Made by a program: the position numbers and the translations under genes. Positions 8,327-17,020 of a stretch of 64,000 bases of DNA are shown piece by piece. The notes under the pieces are model-generated. The model had not been told where the DNA came from. It made no database searches and saw only the letters and a list, made by a program, of their open reading frames with translations. Source of the DNA: Cupriavidus consociatus (GTDB lineage: Bacteria; Pseudomonadota; Gammaproteobacteria; Burkholderiales; Burkholderiaceae); the NCBI RefSeq assembly GCF_017814975.1, contig NZ_JAGIQA010000019.1:62001-126000 (forward strand), written 5' to 3'. The stretch's first letter is position 1; each line of letters begins with the position of its first letter.

Positions 8327-9112
8327 ATGACAGCTTCCGTGCTCTACCAATCCAGCGCAGGCGTGGCGACGCTGACCCTGAACCGCCCGGACGTGCTCAA
8401 CGCGATGAACGCCGACCTGATGCGCGAGCTGCGCGAAGGCGTGGACCGCGCCGCGGCGGATGCCGAAGTGCGCGCCGTGCTGATCACCGGCGCCGGACGC
8501 GGCTTCTGTGCCGGCGCCGACCTCGCGGCGCGCCAGTCTGGCGGCAACGGCCTGCAGGATTCCGGCCAGATGCTGCGCGAGCGCTATCACCCGATCATCC
8601 TGGCGCTGCGCCAGATGCCCAAGCCGGTCATCACCGCGGTCAACGGCGTGGCCGCCGGTGCCGGCATGAGCCTGGCGCTGGCCGGCGACGTGGTGCTGGC
8701 GGGCCGCTCGGCCAGCTTCCTGCAGGCGTTCTCCAAGATCGGCCTGATCCCCGATGCCGGCAGCACCTACTTCCTGCCGCGCTACGCCGGCGAAATGCGC
8801 GCCCGCGCGCTGGCCATCCTGGCCGAGAAGATCGACGCCGAGGAAGCGCACCGCATTGGCCTGGTGTGGAAGGTCCATGACGATGCCGCGCTGCAGGACG
8901 AAGCCGGCAAGCTCGCGCACCACCTCGCCAGCATGCCGACGCTGGCCTACGGCATGATCAAGGAAGCGCTGAACCAGAGCTTCGGCAACGACCTCGCCGC
9001 GCAGCTGGAAGTTGAAGCCACGCTGCAGTCGCGCGCCAGCCGCAGCGAAGACTGCAAGGAAGGCGTCGCCGCCTTCGTCGAGAAGCGCAAGCCGCAGTTC
9101 AAGGGCCGCTGA
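8327..9112 (+). CDS. enoyl-CoA hydratase/isomerase, PaaG-like
   Basis: A 261-residue crotonase-fold protein. The oxyanion-hole segments are GRGFCAGADL and AAGAGMSLALAGD, and the active-site region KIGLIPDAGSTYFLPR resembles PaaG-type isomerases (ring-1,2-epoxyphenylacetyl-CoA isomerase), including the Asp in PDAG. Members hydrate or isomerise enoyl-CoAs. With no other phenylacetate genes nearby and an acyl-CoA synthetase next door, a delta3,delta2-enoyl-CoA isomerase or hydratase role in unsaturated or branched fatty acid oxidation is more likely here. GGAGA lies just before the start. Confidence 0.8.
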   Translation: MTASVLYQSSAGVATLTLNRPDVLNAMNADLMRELREGVDRAAADAEVRAVLITGAGRGFCAGADLAARQSGGNGLQDSGQMLRERYHPIILALRQMPKPVITAVNGVAAGAGMSLALAGDVVLAGRSASFLQAFSKIGLIPDAGSTYFLPRYAGEMRARALAILAEKIDAEEAHRIGLVWKVHDDAALQDEAGKLAHHLASMPTLAYGMIKEALNQSFGNDLAAQLEVEATLQSRASRSEDCKEGVAAFVEKRKPQFKGR

Positions 9113-9210
9113 GCAGCGTCCTCGCCCTTTCCGGCACATTTGCAACACATTTGCAGCACCCCGGCGACGGCCGTCGCCGGGGCATGGGAAACAGCACCTG
9201 GAGACGCATC

Positions 9211-10872
9211 ATGCTTGGCCTCATGCAAGACCGTCCGTTGTTGATTTCTTCGCTGATCGAATACGCCGCGGCGTACCACCCGAGACAGGAGATCGTCTCG
9301 CGCACGGTCGAGGGCGATACCGTGCGCAGCAACTATGAAACCGTGCACCGCCGCGCACGGCGCGCCGCCAATGCGCTGGCCGCGCTGGGCGTGCGGGCGG
9401 GCGATCGCGTCGGCACGCTGGCCTGGAACACGCACCGGCACCTGGAGCTGTACTTCGGTGTGTCGGGATCGGAGGCGGTGCTGCATACCATCAATCCGCG
9501 CCTGTTCCCCGAGCAGGTCGCCTACATCATCAACCACGCCGAAGACCGCGTGCTGTGCTTCGACACCACCTTCGCGCCGCTGGTCGCGCAGCTCGCACCG
9601 CAGCTCGCCGGCGTGCAGCACTACGTGGCGCTGACCAGCCGGGCGCAGATGCCGGCAGTGGCCGCCGCCGGACTGCCGCAGGCGCTGTGCTACGAAGACC
9701 TGCTCGATGCCGCCGGCGAGCACTACGCCTGGCCGCAGTTCGACGAGCGCACCGCGTCGTCGCTGTGCTACACCTCCGGCACCACCGGCAATCCCAAGGG
9801 CGTGCTGTACTCGCACCGCTCGACCGTGCTGCACAGCCTCAAGGCCTGCGCGGCCGATACCTTCGGCGTCGGTCCCGACAGCAGCATCCTGCTGATCGTG
9901 CCGCTGTTCCACGCCAATGCCTGGGGCCTGCCCTATGCCTGCGCCATGAACGGCGCCAAGATGGTCCTGCCGGCGCAACACCTCGATGGCGAGAGCGTCT
10001 ACCGCCTGCTGCGCGACGAGCGCGTCAACTACTCCACCGCTGTGCCCACGGTGTGGCTGATGCTGTTCCAGTACCTCGATGCGCATCCGGAGATCGATCC
10101 TTCGCAACTCGCGCTCAAGGTTGCGGGCGTGGGTGGCTCGGCCGTGCCCGCCGCGATGATCGAGCGCTTCGACAGGCAGTTCGGCGCGCGCCTGATGCAG
10201 GGCTGGGGCATGACCGAGACCAGCCCGATCGGCGTCATCAATACCCTGCTGCCGCAGCATGCGGAACTGGACGACGCCGCGCGCCTGAAGGTGCAGCTAA
10301 AGCAGGGCCGCGCGCTGTGGGGCGTGGACCTGCGTATCGAGGACGATGCCGGCAATGTGCTGCCACATGACGGCGTTGCCTTTGGCCGGCTCAAGGTGCG
10401 TGGCCCGTGGATCGCCTCCGGCTACTTCAAGGCGGAGCGTGACGCGCTCGATGCCGGCGGCTGGTTCGATACCGGCGACGTCGCCACCATCGACGCCGAC
10501 GGCTATGTGCAGCTGGTGGACCGCGCCAAGGACGTGATCAAATCCGGCGGCGAGTGGATCTCGTCGATCGACGTGGAGAACGCCACCATGGGCCACCCGG
10601 CCGTGGCCGAGGCAGCGGTGATCGGCGTGCCCCATCCCAAGTGGCAGGAGCGCCCGCTGCTGGTCGCGGTGAAACGCCCGGGCCACGAGGTCAGCGCGGC
10701 CGAGCTGCTCGACTACCTGGGCGGCAAGATGGTGCGCTGGTGGGTGCCCGACGACGTCGTCTTCGTCGACGCGCTGCCCCACACGGCCACCGGCAAGCTG
10801 CTCAAGGTAAAACTGCGCGACACCTATCGCGACTATGTGCTGCCGACCGTCGACACGGCCCGCAGCGCCTGA
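9211..10872 (+). CDS. medium/long-chain acyl-CoA synthetase (AMP-forming)
   Basis: A 553-residue ANL-superfamily ligase that activates a fatty acid to its acyl-CoA through an acyl-adenylate. Motifs in order: P-loop-like YTSGTTGNPKG (about residues 188-198), VPLFHANAWG, QGWGMTETSP (motif II), GWFDTGDVATID, RAKDVIKSGGEWIS (hinge and A8) and the C-terminal catalytic Lys in PHTATGKLLK. The WGLPYA and ENATMGHP forms resemble the medium/long-chain (AlkK/FadD3-like) branch. The ATG chosen has GGAG nearby; an upstream in-frame start does not. Sits between two crotonase genes in one operon. Confidence 0.85.
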   Translation: MLGLMQDRPLLISSLIEYAAAYHPRQEIVSRTVEGDTVRSNYETVHRRARRAANALAALGVRAGDRVGTLAWNTHRHLELYFGVSGSEAVLHTINPRLFPEQVAYIINHAEDRVLCFDTTFAPLVAQLAPQLAGVQHYVALTSRAQMPAVAAAGLPQALCYEDLLDAAGEHYAWPQFDERTASSLCYTSGTTGNPKGVLYSHRSTVLHSLKACAADTFGVGPDSSILLIVPLFHANAWGLPYACAMNGAKMVLPAQHLDGESVYRLLRDERVNYSTAVPTVWLMLFQYLDAHPEIDPSQLALKVAGVGGSAVPAAMIERFDRQFGARLMQGWGMTETSPIGVINTLLPQHAELDDAARLKVQLKQGRALWGVDLRIEDDAGNVLPHDGVAFGRLKVRGPWIASGYFKAERDALDAGGWFDTGDVATIDADGYVQLVDRAKDVIKSGGEWISSIDVENATMGHPAVAEAAVIGVPHPKWQERPLLVAVKRPGHEVSAAELLDYLGGKMVRWWVPDDVVFVDALPHTATGKLLKVKLRDTYRDYVLPTVDTARSA

Positions 10873-10902
10873 ACCGACAACACCAACCCAGGGAGCCCGC
10901 GC

Positions 10903-11775
10903 ATGAGCGCCAGCAGCAATGAACGGATCATCGTCACTATCGAAGGCGGCGTCGCCGATGTCCGCCTGAACCGTCCCGACAAGATGAATGCGCTCGACCA
11001 GGAGATGTTCGACGCGCTGATCGAAACCGGCGAGCAACTGGCCCGCACGCCGGACCTGCGCGCCGTGGTGCTGTCGGGCGAAGGCCGCGCGTTCTGCGCG
11101 GGCCTGGACATGGGCCGCATGGCCGGCATGCTGTCCGGCGATGGCGGCAGCAGCGAAAGCGACAGCATTGGCGGCGGGCGGCTCGGCAAGCGCATCCACG
11201 GCATTTCCAATCGCCCGCAATATGCCTGCATGGTGTGGCGCGAGCTGCCGGTGCCGGTGTTCGCGGCGGTGCACGGCGTGGCTTTCGGCGGCGGCCTGCA
11301 GGTGGCGCTGGGCGCGGATGTGCGCTACGTCGCGCCCGATACGAAGTTATCGGTGATGGAGATGAAGTGGGGCCTCGTTCCCGACATGGCCGGCATGGTG
11401 CTGACGCGCGGGCTGGTGCGCCCCGACGTGCTGCGCGAACTGGTCTATAGTGCGCGCGTGCTCAGCGGCACCGAAGCGTGCGAGCTGGGGCTCGCCACCT
11501 ACGTCGCCGACGACCCGCGCGCCGCGGCGCTGGAAGCGGCGCGCCAGGTAGCGCAGAAGAACCCGGATGCGATCCGTGCGGCCAAGCGGCTGATGGCGGT
11601 GGTCGAGCGCGGCGACAATGCCGCCATCCTGCAGGCCGAGTCGGACGAGCAGGACCGCCTGGTCGGCTCGCCCAACCAGCGCGAGGCGGTGCTGGCCAAC
11701 ATGGAGAAACGCGCGCCGCGTTTTGACCCGCCTTCGGCTCAACGGTGGCGCCGTCGGCGCCACCACCTCGCATAG
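10903..11775 (+). CDS. crotonase-family enoyl-CoA hydratase
   Basis: A 290-residue crotonase-fold enzyme with LNRPDKMNALD near the N-terminus, the oxyanion-hole segments GRAFCAGLDM and AFGGGLQVALGADVRY, and the active-site stretch MKWGLVPDMAGM. The PDM form carries an Asp as in enoyl-CoA isomerase-like members. It probably completes the acyl-CoA oxidation operon that begins with the SDR gene. The last 15 residues are Arg/His-rich and overlap the 3' end of the convergent DUF2784 gene by 37 bases, suggesting that an original upstream stop was lost and the tail extended into the neighbour. Confidence 0.8.
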   Translation: MSASSNERIIVTIEGGVADVRLNRPDKMNALDQEMFDALIETGEQLARTPDLRAVVLSGEGRAFCAGLDMGRMAGMLSGDGGSSESDSIGGGRLGKRIHGISNRPQYACMVWRELPVPVFAAVHGVAFGGGLQVALGADVRYVAPDTKLSVMEMKWGLVPDMAGMVLTRGLVRPDVLRELVYSARVLSGTEACELGLATYVADDPRAAALEAARQVAQKNPDAIRAAKRLMAVVERGDNAAILQAESDEQDRLVGSPNQREAVLANMEKRAPRFDPPSAQRWRRRRHHLA

Positions 11776-12113
11776 ACCGCCGCATAGACCGTCACGTTGA
11801 CCACCAGCACAATCAGGCCAAGCCAAAGCTGCACGGCAGGCGTCAGGCCCGCCGGATAGATCAGCGGCAACAGGTAGCGCTCGACAAAGCCCTCGCTGTA
11901 GCCCGCCTCCCCCGCGGCACGGCGCAGCGCATTCTCCAGCGGCGTCAGCGGGCAGATCCAGCCGGACCACTCGATCACCACGCCCCACGCCGCGGCCGGC
12001 AGGTGTACCCATGCCAGCCGGGGCCAGCGCAGCACCAGCAGGCCGCCGGCCACCGCGAACACGATAAACAGGCCGTGCACGATGACGACGAGGTCGGCCA
12101 GCCAGGCTGCCAT
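11739..12113 (-). CDS. DUF2784-family membrane protein
   Basis: A 124-residue protein with three to four hydrophobic segments. It carries the pattern of the DUF2784 family: an initial helix LADLVVIVHGLFIVFAV, then the signature WSGWICPLTPLEN, GYSEGFVERYL and a final LWLGLIVLVVNVTVYA helix. The family has no established function. It is transcribed towards the acyl-CoA operon and overlaps its end; 20 bases separate it from the LysR gene upstream on the same strand, so co-transcription with that regulator is possible. Confidence 0.75.
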   Translation of the reverse strand: MAAWLADLVVIVHGLFIVFAVAGGLLVLRWPRLAWVHLPAAAWGVVIEWSGWICPLTPLENALRRAAGEAGYSEGFVERYLLPLIYPAGLTPAVQLWLGLIVLVVNVTVYAAVYARWWRRRRHR

Positions 12114-12133
12114 GGCATCGCGCGCAAAGGCCC

Positions 12134-13054
12134 TCAGTCGCCGTTGCCGCCGGCCATCCAGTAGCCGGGACGCGCGAACTGCGCTTTCAGGTGCTCGATA
12201 AAGAAGCGGATCTTGGCCGGCACCGGGCGCTGCTGCGGGTACACCGCGAGGATGTCATAGTCGGGCAGCGCGTATTCGTCGAGCACGGTAATCAGCTCGC
12301 CGCTCTCCAGCTGCGGCAGGATTTCCCAGGTCGAACGCCACCCCAGCCCGAGTCCCTCGCCAGTCCAGCGGTGCAGCAGCTCGCCGTCGTTGCAGTCGAG
12401 GTTGCCGTTGACGCGCACCGTCACGGCCTTGCCGTTCTGGCTGAAATACCAGCCGCGCTGCTGGCCGCCCTGCAGGTTGAAAGCCAGGCAGTTGTGGTGC
12501 TCGAGATCGTCCAGCGTCTGCGGCACGCCGTATCTGGCAAAGTACGCGGGTGTGCCACACACCACGCGCTTGTTCTGCGCCAGCTTGATCGCGACGAAGT
12601 TGGGGTCGATCGCGCCGCCGATGCGGATGCCCACGTCATAGCCCTCGCGCACCAGGTCGACCACGCGGTCGGTCAGGTTGAACGAGATCTGCACTTCCGG
12701 GTTCGCGGCCAGGAAGGCCGGCGCGTGCGGCGCCACGTGCTTGCGGCCGAACGCGGCCGGCGCCGACACGATCAGGTGGCCGGTGGCCTTGTGCTTGCCT
12801 TCGGCGATCAGCATCTCGGCGCGGTCCAGATCGGCGAGCGCCTTCTTGCATTGCTCCATGAACACCGCGCCCTGCTCGGTCACGGCGATGCGGCGCGTGG
12901 AGCGGTGCAGCAGCTTGACGCCGATGCGCGCTTCCAGCGCGTTGATGCGGCGGCCGATCATCACCGGCGTGACGTTCTGCGTCAGCGCCGCGGCCGCCAT
13001 GCTGCCGTGCTCCACCACGGCGATAAAGGCTTCGATTTGCTTGAGTTTGTCCAT
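12134..13054 (-). CDS. LysR-family transcriptional regulator
   Basis: A 306-residue LTTR. The N-terminal helix-turn-helix runs from about residue 1 to 60 (IEAFIAVVEHGSMAAAA, then INALEARIGVKLLHRSTRR), followed by a linker helix and a two-lobed periplasmic-binding-like effector domain (about 90-295). The HTH is of the CrgA/DsdC-like subgroup with TPVMIGRRI in the recognition helix region. GGGAGA precedes the ATG at somewhat long spacing. The target is not obvious: it may control itself and the DUF2784 gene just downstream or an unlinked locus. Confidence 0.85.
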   Translation of the reverse strand: MDKLKQIEAFIAVVEHGSMAAAALTQNVTPVMIGRRINALEARIGVKLLHRSTRRIAVTEQGAVFMEQCKKALADLDRAEMLIAEGKHKATGHLIVSAPAAFGRKHVAPHAPAFLAANPEVQISFNLTDRVVDLVREGYDVGIRIGGAIDPNFVAIKLAQNKRVVCGTPAYFARYGVPQTLDDLEHHNCLAFNLQGGQQRGWYFSQNGKAVTVRVNGNLDCNDGELLHRWTGEGLGLGWRSTWEILPQLESGELITVLDEYALPDYDILAVYPQQRPVPAKIRFFIEHLKAQFARPGYWMAGGNGD

Positions 13055-13117
13055 CGGATATCAGTCTCCCGGGCGCCATTGTGCGGCATCGGCGCCGCCG
13101 TGGCATCCCGGCTGCGC

Positions 13118-14068
13118 TTATGAAGCGGATCGGGCCCGGCGCATGGCGGGCGGCGCATCGCGGCGCTTGCGGGCACAATGCCGCACTTCACGGCTGAATT
13201 CTGCACACGCGTGCGTCATCAGGTCGACCGAGCGATAGACCAGGAATACGCGGAAATCCGGCAGCTCGTCCTGGATCGGCAGCGGCACCAGCTGGTCGCT
13301 GGCCAGTTGCAGCGGGCCGCCGGTGCCGTGGAAGACAAAGTCCGACCACATGCTGATCAGGTCGGTGCGCGTGGCCAGCTGCAGGCCGAGCAGGTTCGAT
13401 GCGCTCTGCACCACCCGGCGCGGCATCTCCATCCGGTGCAGCCGCATCAGGCTGGCGAGCGGGCTGCCGGCATCGTCGACCGGGTCCAGCACCAGCCAGT
13501 CGGCGTCCAGCAGCGGCCGCAGCCGGCGCGTGCGGCGCAGCGGGTGGCCGGCGCGCACGGCCAGCTTCATGCCGACCGAGAACAGCGGCTCCCATTGCAG
13601 CGAGGCCGAGCCGGGGCCGCTGTTGGTCGAGATCAGGCCGAGGTCGAGCCGCCCTTCGCGCAGGCCTTCCTGGATCTGCTGGGGGCGCAGCTCGAAGCCG
13701 CGCAGCGCGACATTCGGGAAGCGCTGCCGGAACGCCGCGATGGCCGCCGGCAGCGGGCCGCTGGAGGCCACCGCGGTGAAACCGATGTTCAGCTCGGCCT
13801 CTGCATGGCCGCGAATCGATTCGATGTCTTCCAGTGCGTGCCGCAGCTCCTGCTCGACCACGCTGGCGCGCTTGACCAGCGCCAGGCCGTAGGCGGTCAG
13901 GCTGACGCCGCGCACCGAGCGCGACAGCAGCGTCACGCCGAGCTCGCGCTCCAGCTCGGCGATGGCCTTGGACAGCGCCGGCTGCGAGATATGCAGCGCG
14001 CGCGCCGCTTCATGGATGCTGCCGTGCTCGGCCACGGCCAGCAGGACCCGCAGTTGGTGCAGCTTCAT
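13118..14068 (-). CDS. LysR-family regulator divergent from a transporter/hydrolase operon
   Basis: A 316-residue LTTR with a textbook HTH (MKLHQLRVLLAVAEHGSIHEAARAL, HISQPALSKAIAELE; about residues 1-60) and a CysB/GltC-type effector domain (about 92-300). The ATG is chosen because AGGAAA lies about ten bases upstream; an earlier ATG adds eight residues. It faces away from the MHS transporter and M20 hydrolase genes across a 363-base gap, the classic LysR divergon arrangement, so it probably regulates them in response to the transported substrate or its product. Confidence 0.85.
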   Translation of the reverse strand: MKLHQLRVLLAVAEHGSIHEAARALHISQPALSKAIAELERELGVTLLSRSVRGVSLTAYGLALVKRASVVEQELRHALEDIESIRGHAEAELNIGFTAVASSGPLPAAIAAFRQRFPNVALRGFELRPQQIQEGLREGRLDLGLISTNSGPGSASLQWEPLFSVGMKLAVRAGHPLRRTRRLRPLLDADWLVLDPVDDAGSPLASLMRLHRMEMPRRVVQSASNLLGLQLATRTDLISMWSDFVFHGTGGPLQLASDQLVPLPIQDELPDFRVFLVYRSVDLMTHACAEFSREVRHCARKRRDAPPAMRRARSAS

Positions 14069-14431
14069 CGTATCCGTTTCCTGTTCCAGCATGCTGTGCG
14101 CAATGCCCCGGCGCGGGGCGATACGCCCCATCCGCGGGCGCAAACCCGACGCGCGTCGCAGCCCGCACTTCCTGCCCTTCCCCGCTGCGGCCAAGGCTAT
14201 ACCGGCATCCTTCAGTAGTTTTACCGATACCCGAACGACACCGGTTATGACGGTGATTCGATCTGGTTATCAGGATGAAAATATATGATTTTTTGTCCCG
14301 GTCCGTTTGCCTGAATACTCAGCGCCACAGGTTGCCAACCTGACTGCCGCGCGAGCCGCTCCTGCTCACCGGGCCCCGAAAACACCGGTCCGCCGTGCGT
14401 GCAGCCCCCCACCAGTTCGTGGAGACCTTGC
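14069..14431. other. LysR divergon intergenic region
   Basis: A 363-base gap between divergent genes. A relatively AT-rich stretch (about 14215-14300) contains several T-N11-A words, one of them TACCCGAACGACA near 14226, and A/T-rich -10-like sequence near 14279. It probably holds both promoters and the LysR binding sites; no dyad is clear enough to assign with confidence. Confidence 0.35.
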
Positions 14432-15736
14432 ATGAACGACGCCACCTTCGCGACGCCTGCCAGCGTCACGGCCGCCCCCGCCAGCACACCTCGCAACCAG
14501 AGCCAGTTCCGCCTGATCGCGGCCTGCTCGCTGGGCAATGCGCTGGAGATGTTCGATTTCACCGTCTACAGCTTCTTCTCGCTGCTGATCGGCAAGCTGT
14601 TCTTTCCCTCCGACAGTCCTTACGGCTCGCTGCTGCTGGCCGTGGCCACCTTCGGCATCGGCTTCGTGATGCGCCCGCTCGGCGGCGTGGTGATCGGCAG
14701 CTACGCCGACCGGCGCGGCCGCAAGGCGGCGATGACGCTGACCATCGGCCTGATGGTGCTGGGCACGCTGTGCATCGCGCTGGCGCCGCCATATGCGTCG
14801 GCCGGCATCGCCGGCTCGCTGATGATCGTCGCGGGCCGCTTGCTGCAAGGTTTTTCGCTCGGCGGCGAGATCGGTGCCTCGACCGCGATGCTGATGGAGG
14901 CGGGCGGGGTCAAGGGCCGCGGCTGGCGCGTCAGCTGGCAGCTCGGCAGCCAGGGGATCTCGGCGCTGCTGGGCGCGTTGACGGGCGCCACGCTGTATGC
15001 CGTGCTGCCGACCGCGTCACTGGAAAGCTGGGGCTGGCGCCTGCCCTTCCTGGTCGGCCTGCTGATCGCGCCGGTGGGGCTGTATATCCGCGCGCACCTC
15101 GACGAAACCCACCAGGCCGACGCCCACGCGCCGAGCCCGCTCGGCGAGCTGTTCCGCAACCACTGGGCCACCGTGCTCAAGGGCATTTTTGCAACCACGG
15201 CCGGCACCGCGACGATGTATCTGGTGGTGTTCTTCATGCCGACCTACATGATCCGCGTGCTGCATATGCCGGCGTCGCTGTCGTTCCTGTCGGGCTGTGT
15301 CACCGGACTGACGCTGACGGTGGTGTCGCTGCTCGCCGGCCGCCTTGCTGACCGCCTGGTCGCGCGCAAGCCGCTGGTGGTGGCATCGCTGGTGCTCAGC
15401 ATGCTGGCGGTATACCCGGCGTTCTGGCTGATCAATGCCTATCCGAGCGTGCCGCTGGTGCTGTGCGTGTCGGCGCTGCTAACCGCACTGGTCAACCTTG
15501 GCACCACGCCGATGTTCCTGATGATGCTGGAGATGCTGCCCGCCGGCGTGCGCGCCAGCGGCCTGTCAGTGATCTACAGCGTGGGCGTGACCGTGTTCGG
15601 CGGCTCGTCGCAATTCATTGTCACGTGGATGCTGGCCCGCACCGGCAACCCGATGTCGCCGGCCCTTTACATGCTGGCCTGCGGCGTGATCACGCTTCTC
15701 GCCGTGCTGCGCATCCGCGAGATGCGCGCCCACTGA
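14432..15736 (+). CDS. MFS transporter of the metabolite:H+ symporter (MHS) family
   Basis: A 434-residue major facilitator with about twelve hydrophobic segments. Landmarks: an N-terminal CSLGNALEMFDFTVYSFF helix, the loop 2-3 signature GSYADRRGRKAAM, a cytoplasmic loop GRLLQGFSLGGEIGAS characteristic of MHS carriers (citrate, ketoglutarate, proline, shikimate transporters), and a repeated RLADRLVARKPL in the second half. It imports an organic acid or zwitterion with protons. GGAGA precedes the ATG. It is followed 41 bases later by an M20 amidohydrolase, so the substrate may be an N-acyl amino acid or amide. Confidence 0.85.
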   Translation: MNDATFATPASVTAAPASTPRNQSQFRLIAACSLGNALEMFDFTVYSFFSLLIGKLFFPSDSPYGSLLLAVATFGIGFVMRPLGGVVIGSYADRRGRKAAMTLTIGLMVLGTLCIALAPPYASAGIAGSLMIVAGRLLQGFSLGGEIGASTAMLMEAGGVKGRGWRVSWQLGSQGISALLGALTGATLYAVLPTASLESWGWRLPFLVGLLIAPVGLYIRAHLDETHQADAHAPSPLGELFRNHWATVLKGIFATTAGTATMYLVVFFMPTYMIRVLHMPASLSFLSGCVTGLTLTVVSLLAGRLADRLVARKPLVVASLVLSMLAVYPAFWLINAYPSVPLVLCVSALLTALVNLGTTPMFLMMLEMLPAGVRASGLSVIYSVGVTVFGGSSQFIVTWMLARTGNPMSPALYMLACGVITLLAVLRIREMRAH

Positions 15737-15777
15737 GCCGCGCCCACTGAACCCCTTCATTTTCGGAGACCGATCCC

Positions 15778-16992
15778 ATGACCCGCGCACCGACACTCCA
15801 GCCATTCCAGTACCTGCCGCACCTGCTGCCGGCCATCGGCATCGACGCCGAGACTTTCGTCGGCATCCGCCGCCAGATCCATGCGCAGCCTGAGCTGGGT
15901 TTCGAGGTCGGCGCGACCAGCAGGCTGGTGGCAACGCTGCTGGCCGAATGGGGCTACGAGGTCCACACCGGCATTGGAAAGAGCGGCGTGGTCGGGCAAC
16001 TGAAGCGCGGCAGCGGCTCGCGCCGCCTCGGCATCCGCGCCGACATGGACGCGCTGCCGATCACCGAAGCGACCGGCCTGCCCTACGCCAGCAGGGTAGC
16101 CGGAAAAATGCATGCGTGCGGCCACGACGGCCATACCGCGATCCTGCTGGCGGCGGCCAGGGCAATTGCCGACAAGCCCGATTTCGACGGCACGCTCAAC
16201 CTGATCTTCCAGCCCGATGAAGAGAACCTGTGCGGCGCGCGCGCGATGATCGAGGACGGGCTGTTCGAGCGCTTCCCCTGCGATGCAATCTTCGCGCTGC
16301 ACAACATGCCGGGCGTGGCGGCGGGTTCGTTCCGCGTGCTGCCAGGGCCGGTGAGCCTGTCGTCGGACGTGGCCGACGTGACCGTGCGCGGCGTGGGCGG
16401 CCACGGCGCGATGCCGCACCGCGCGCGCGACCCGATCGCCGCGGCGGCGGCCATCGTCACCGCGCTGCAGACGGTGGTGGCGCGCAACGTCGCGCCGGAC
16501 GATACCGCGGTGGTGTCGGTCGGCTTTATCCGCGGCGGCGCCACGCACAACGTGATTCCGGAAGCCGTGACGCTGGGCCTCAACGTGCGCGCCGCGCGGC
16601 CAGAGACGCGCGCGCTGGTCGAACAGCGCATCCGCGAGATCGTTGCGCTGACAGCACAGGCGCATGGCGTGGAAGCGGAGATCGACTACCGCCAGCTGAC
16701 GCCGCCGATGGTCAACGCCGAAGCTGAAACGCTGCTGGCACAGCGCGTCTGCACCGAGCTGGTCGGCGCGGACAACGTGGTCACGCAGGCGCCGAAGGGA
16801 CTCAACGGCAGCGAGGATTTCGCGTGGATGCTCAATGCAGTGCCGGGGTGCTACCTGATCCTTGGCAACGGCGAAGGCGAGTTCGGCGGCTGCATGGTGC
16901 ACAACCCCGGCTACGACTTCAACGACGCGGTGCTGCCGCTGGGCGCGGCAGCCTGGGTGCGGCTGGTGCAGAGCTATCTCGCCGCGGCCTGA
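15778..16992 (+). CDS. M20 amidohydrolase, hippurate hydrolase-like
   Basis: A 404-residue M20D-type amidohydrolase (IAA-amino acid/hippurate hydrolase group). Motifs: RRQIHAQPELGFE near the N-terminus, RADMDALPI, the metal-binding MHACGHDGHTAILL (Cys and His ligands), FQPDEENLCGA with the catalytic Glu, and late GSEDFAWML. Members cleave N-acylated amino acids such as hippurate or auxin conjugates. Together with the preceding transporter and the divergent LysR gene it forms a compact uptake-and-hydrolysis unit for an N-acyl compound; the exact substrate is not determined. Confidence 0.8.
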   Translation: MTRAPTLQPFQYLPHLLPAIGIDAETFVGIRRQIHAQPELGFEVGATSRLVATLLAEWGYEVHTGIGKSGVVGQLKRGSGSRRLGIRADMDALPITEATGLPYASRVAGKMHACGHDGHTAILLAAARAIADKPDFDGTLNLIFQPDEENLCGARAMIEDGLFERFPCDAIFALHNMPGVAAGSFRVLPGPVSLSSDVADVTVRGVGGHGAMPHRARDPIAAAAAIVTALQTVVARNVAPDDTAVVSVGFIRGGATHNVIPEAVTLGLNVRAARPETRALVEQRIREIVALTAQAHGVEAEIDYRQLTPPMVNAEAETLLAQRVCTELVGADNVVTQAPKGLNGSEDFAWMLNAVPGCYLILGNGEGEFGGCMVHNPGYDFNDAVLPLGAAAWVRLVQSYLAAA

Positions 16993-17020
16993 TGACACGC
17001 GCCTGATCGCGCCCGCCTGG

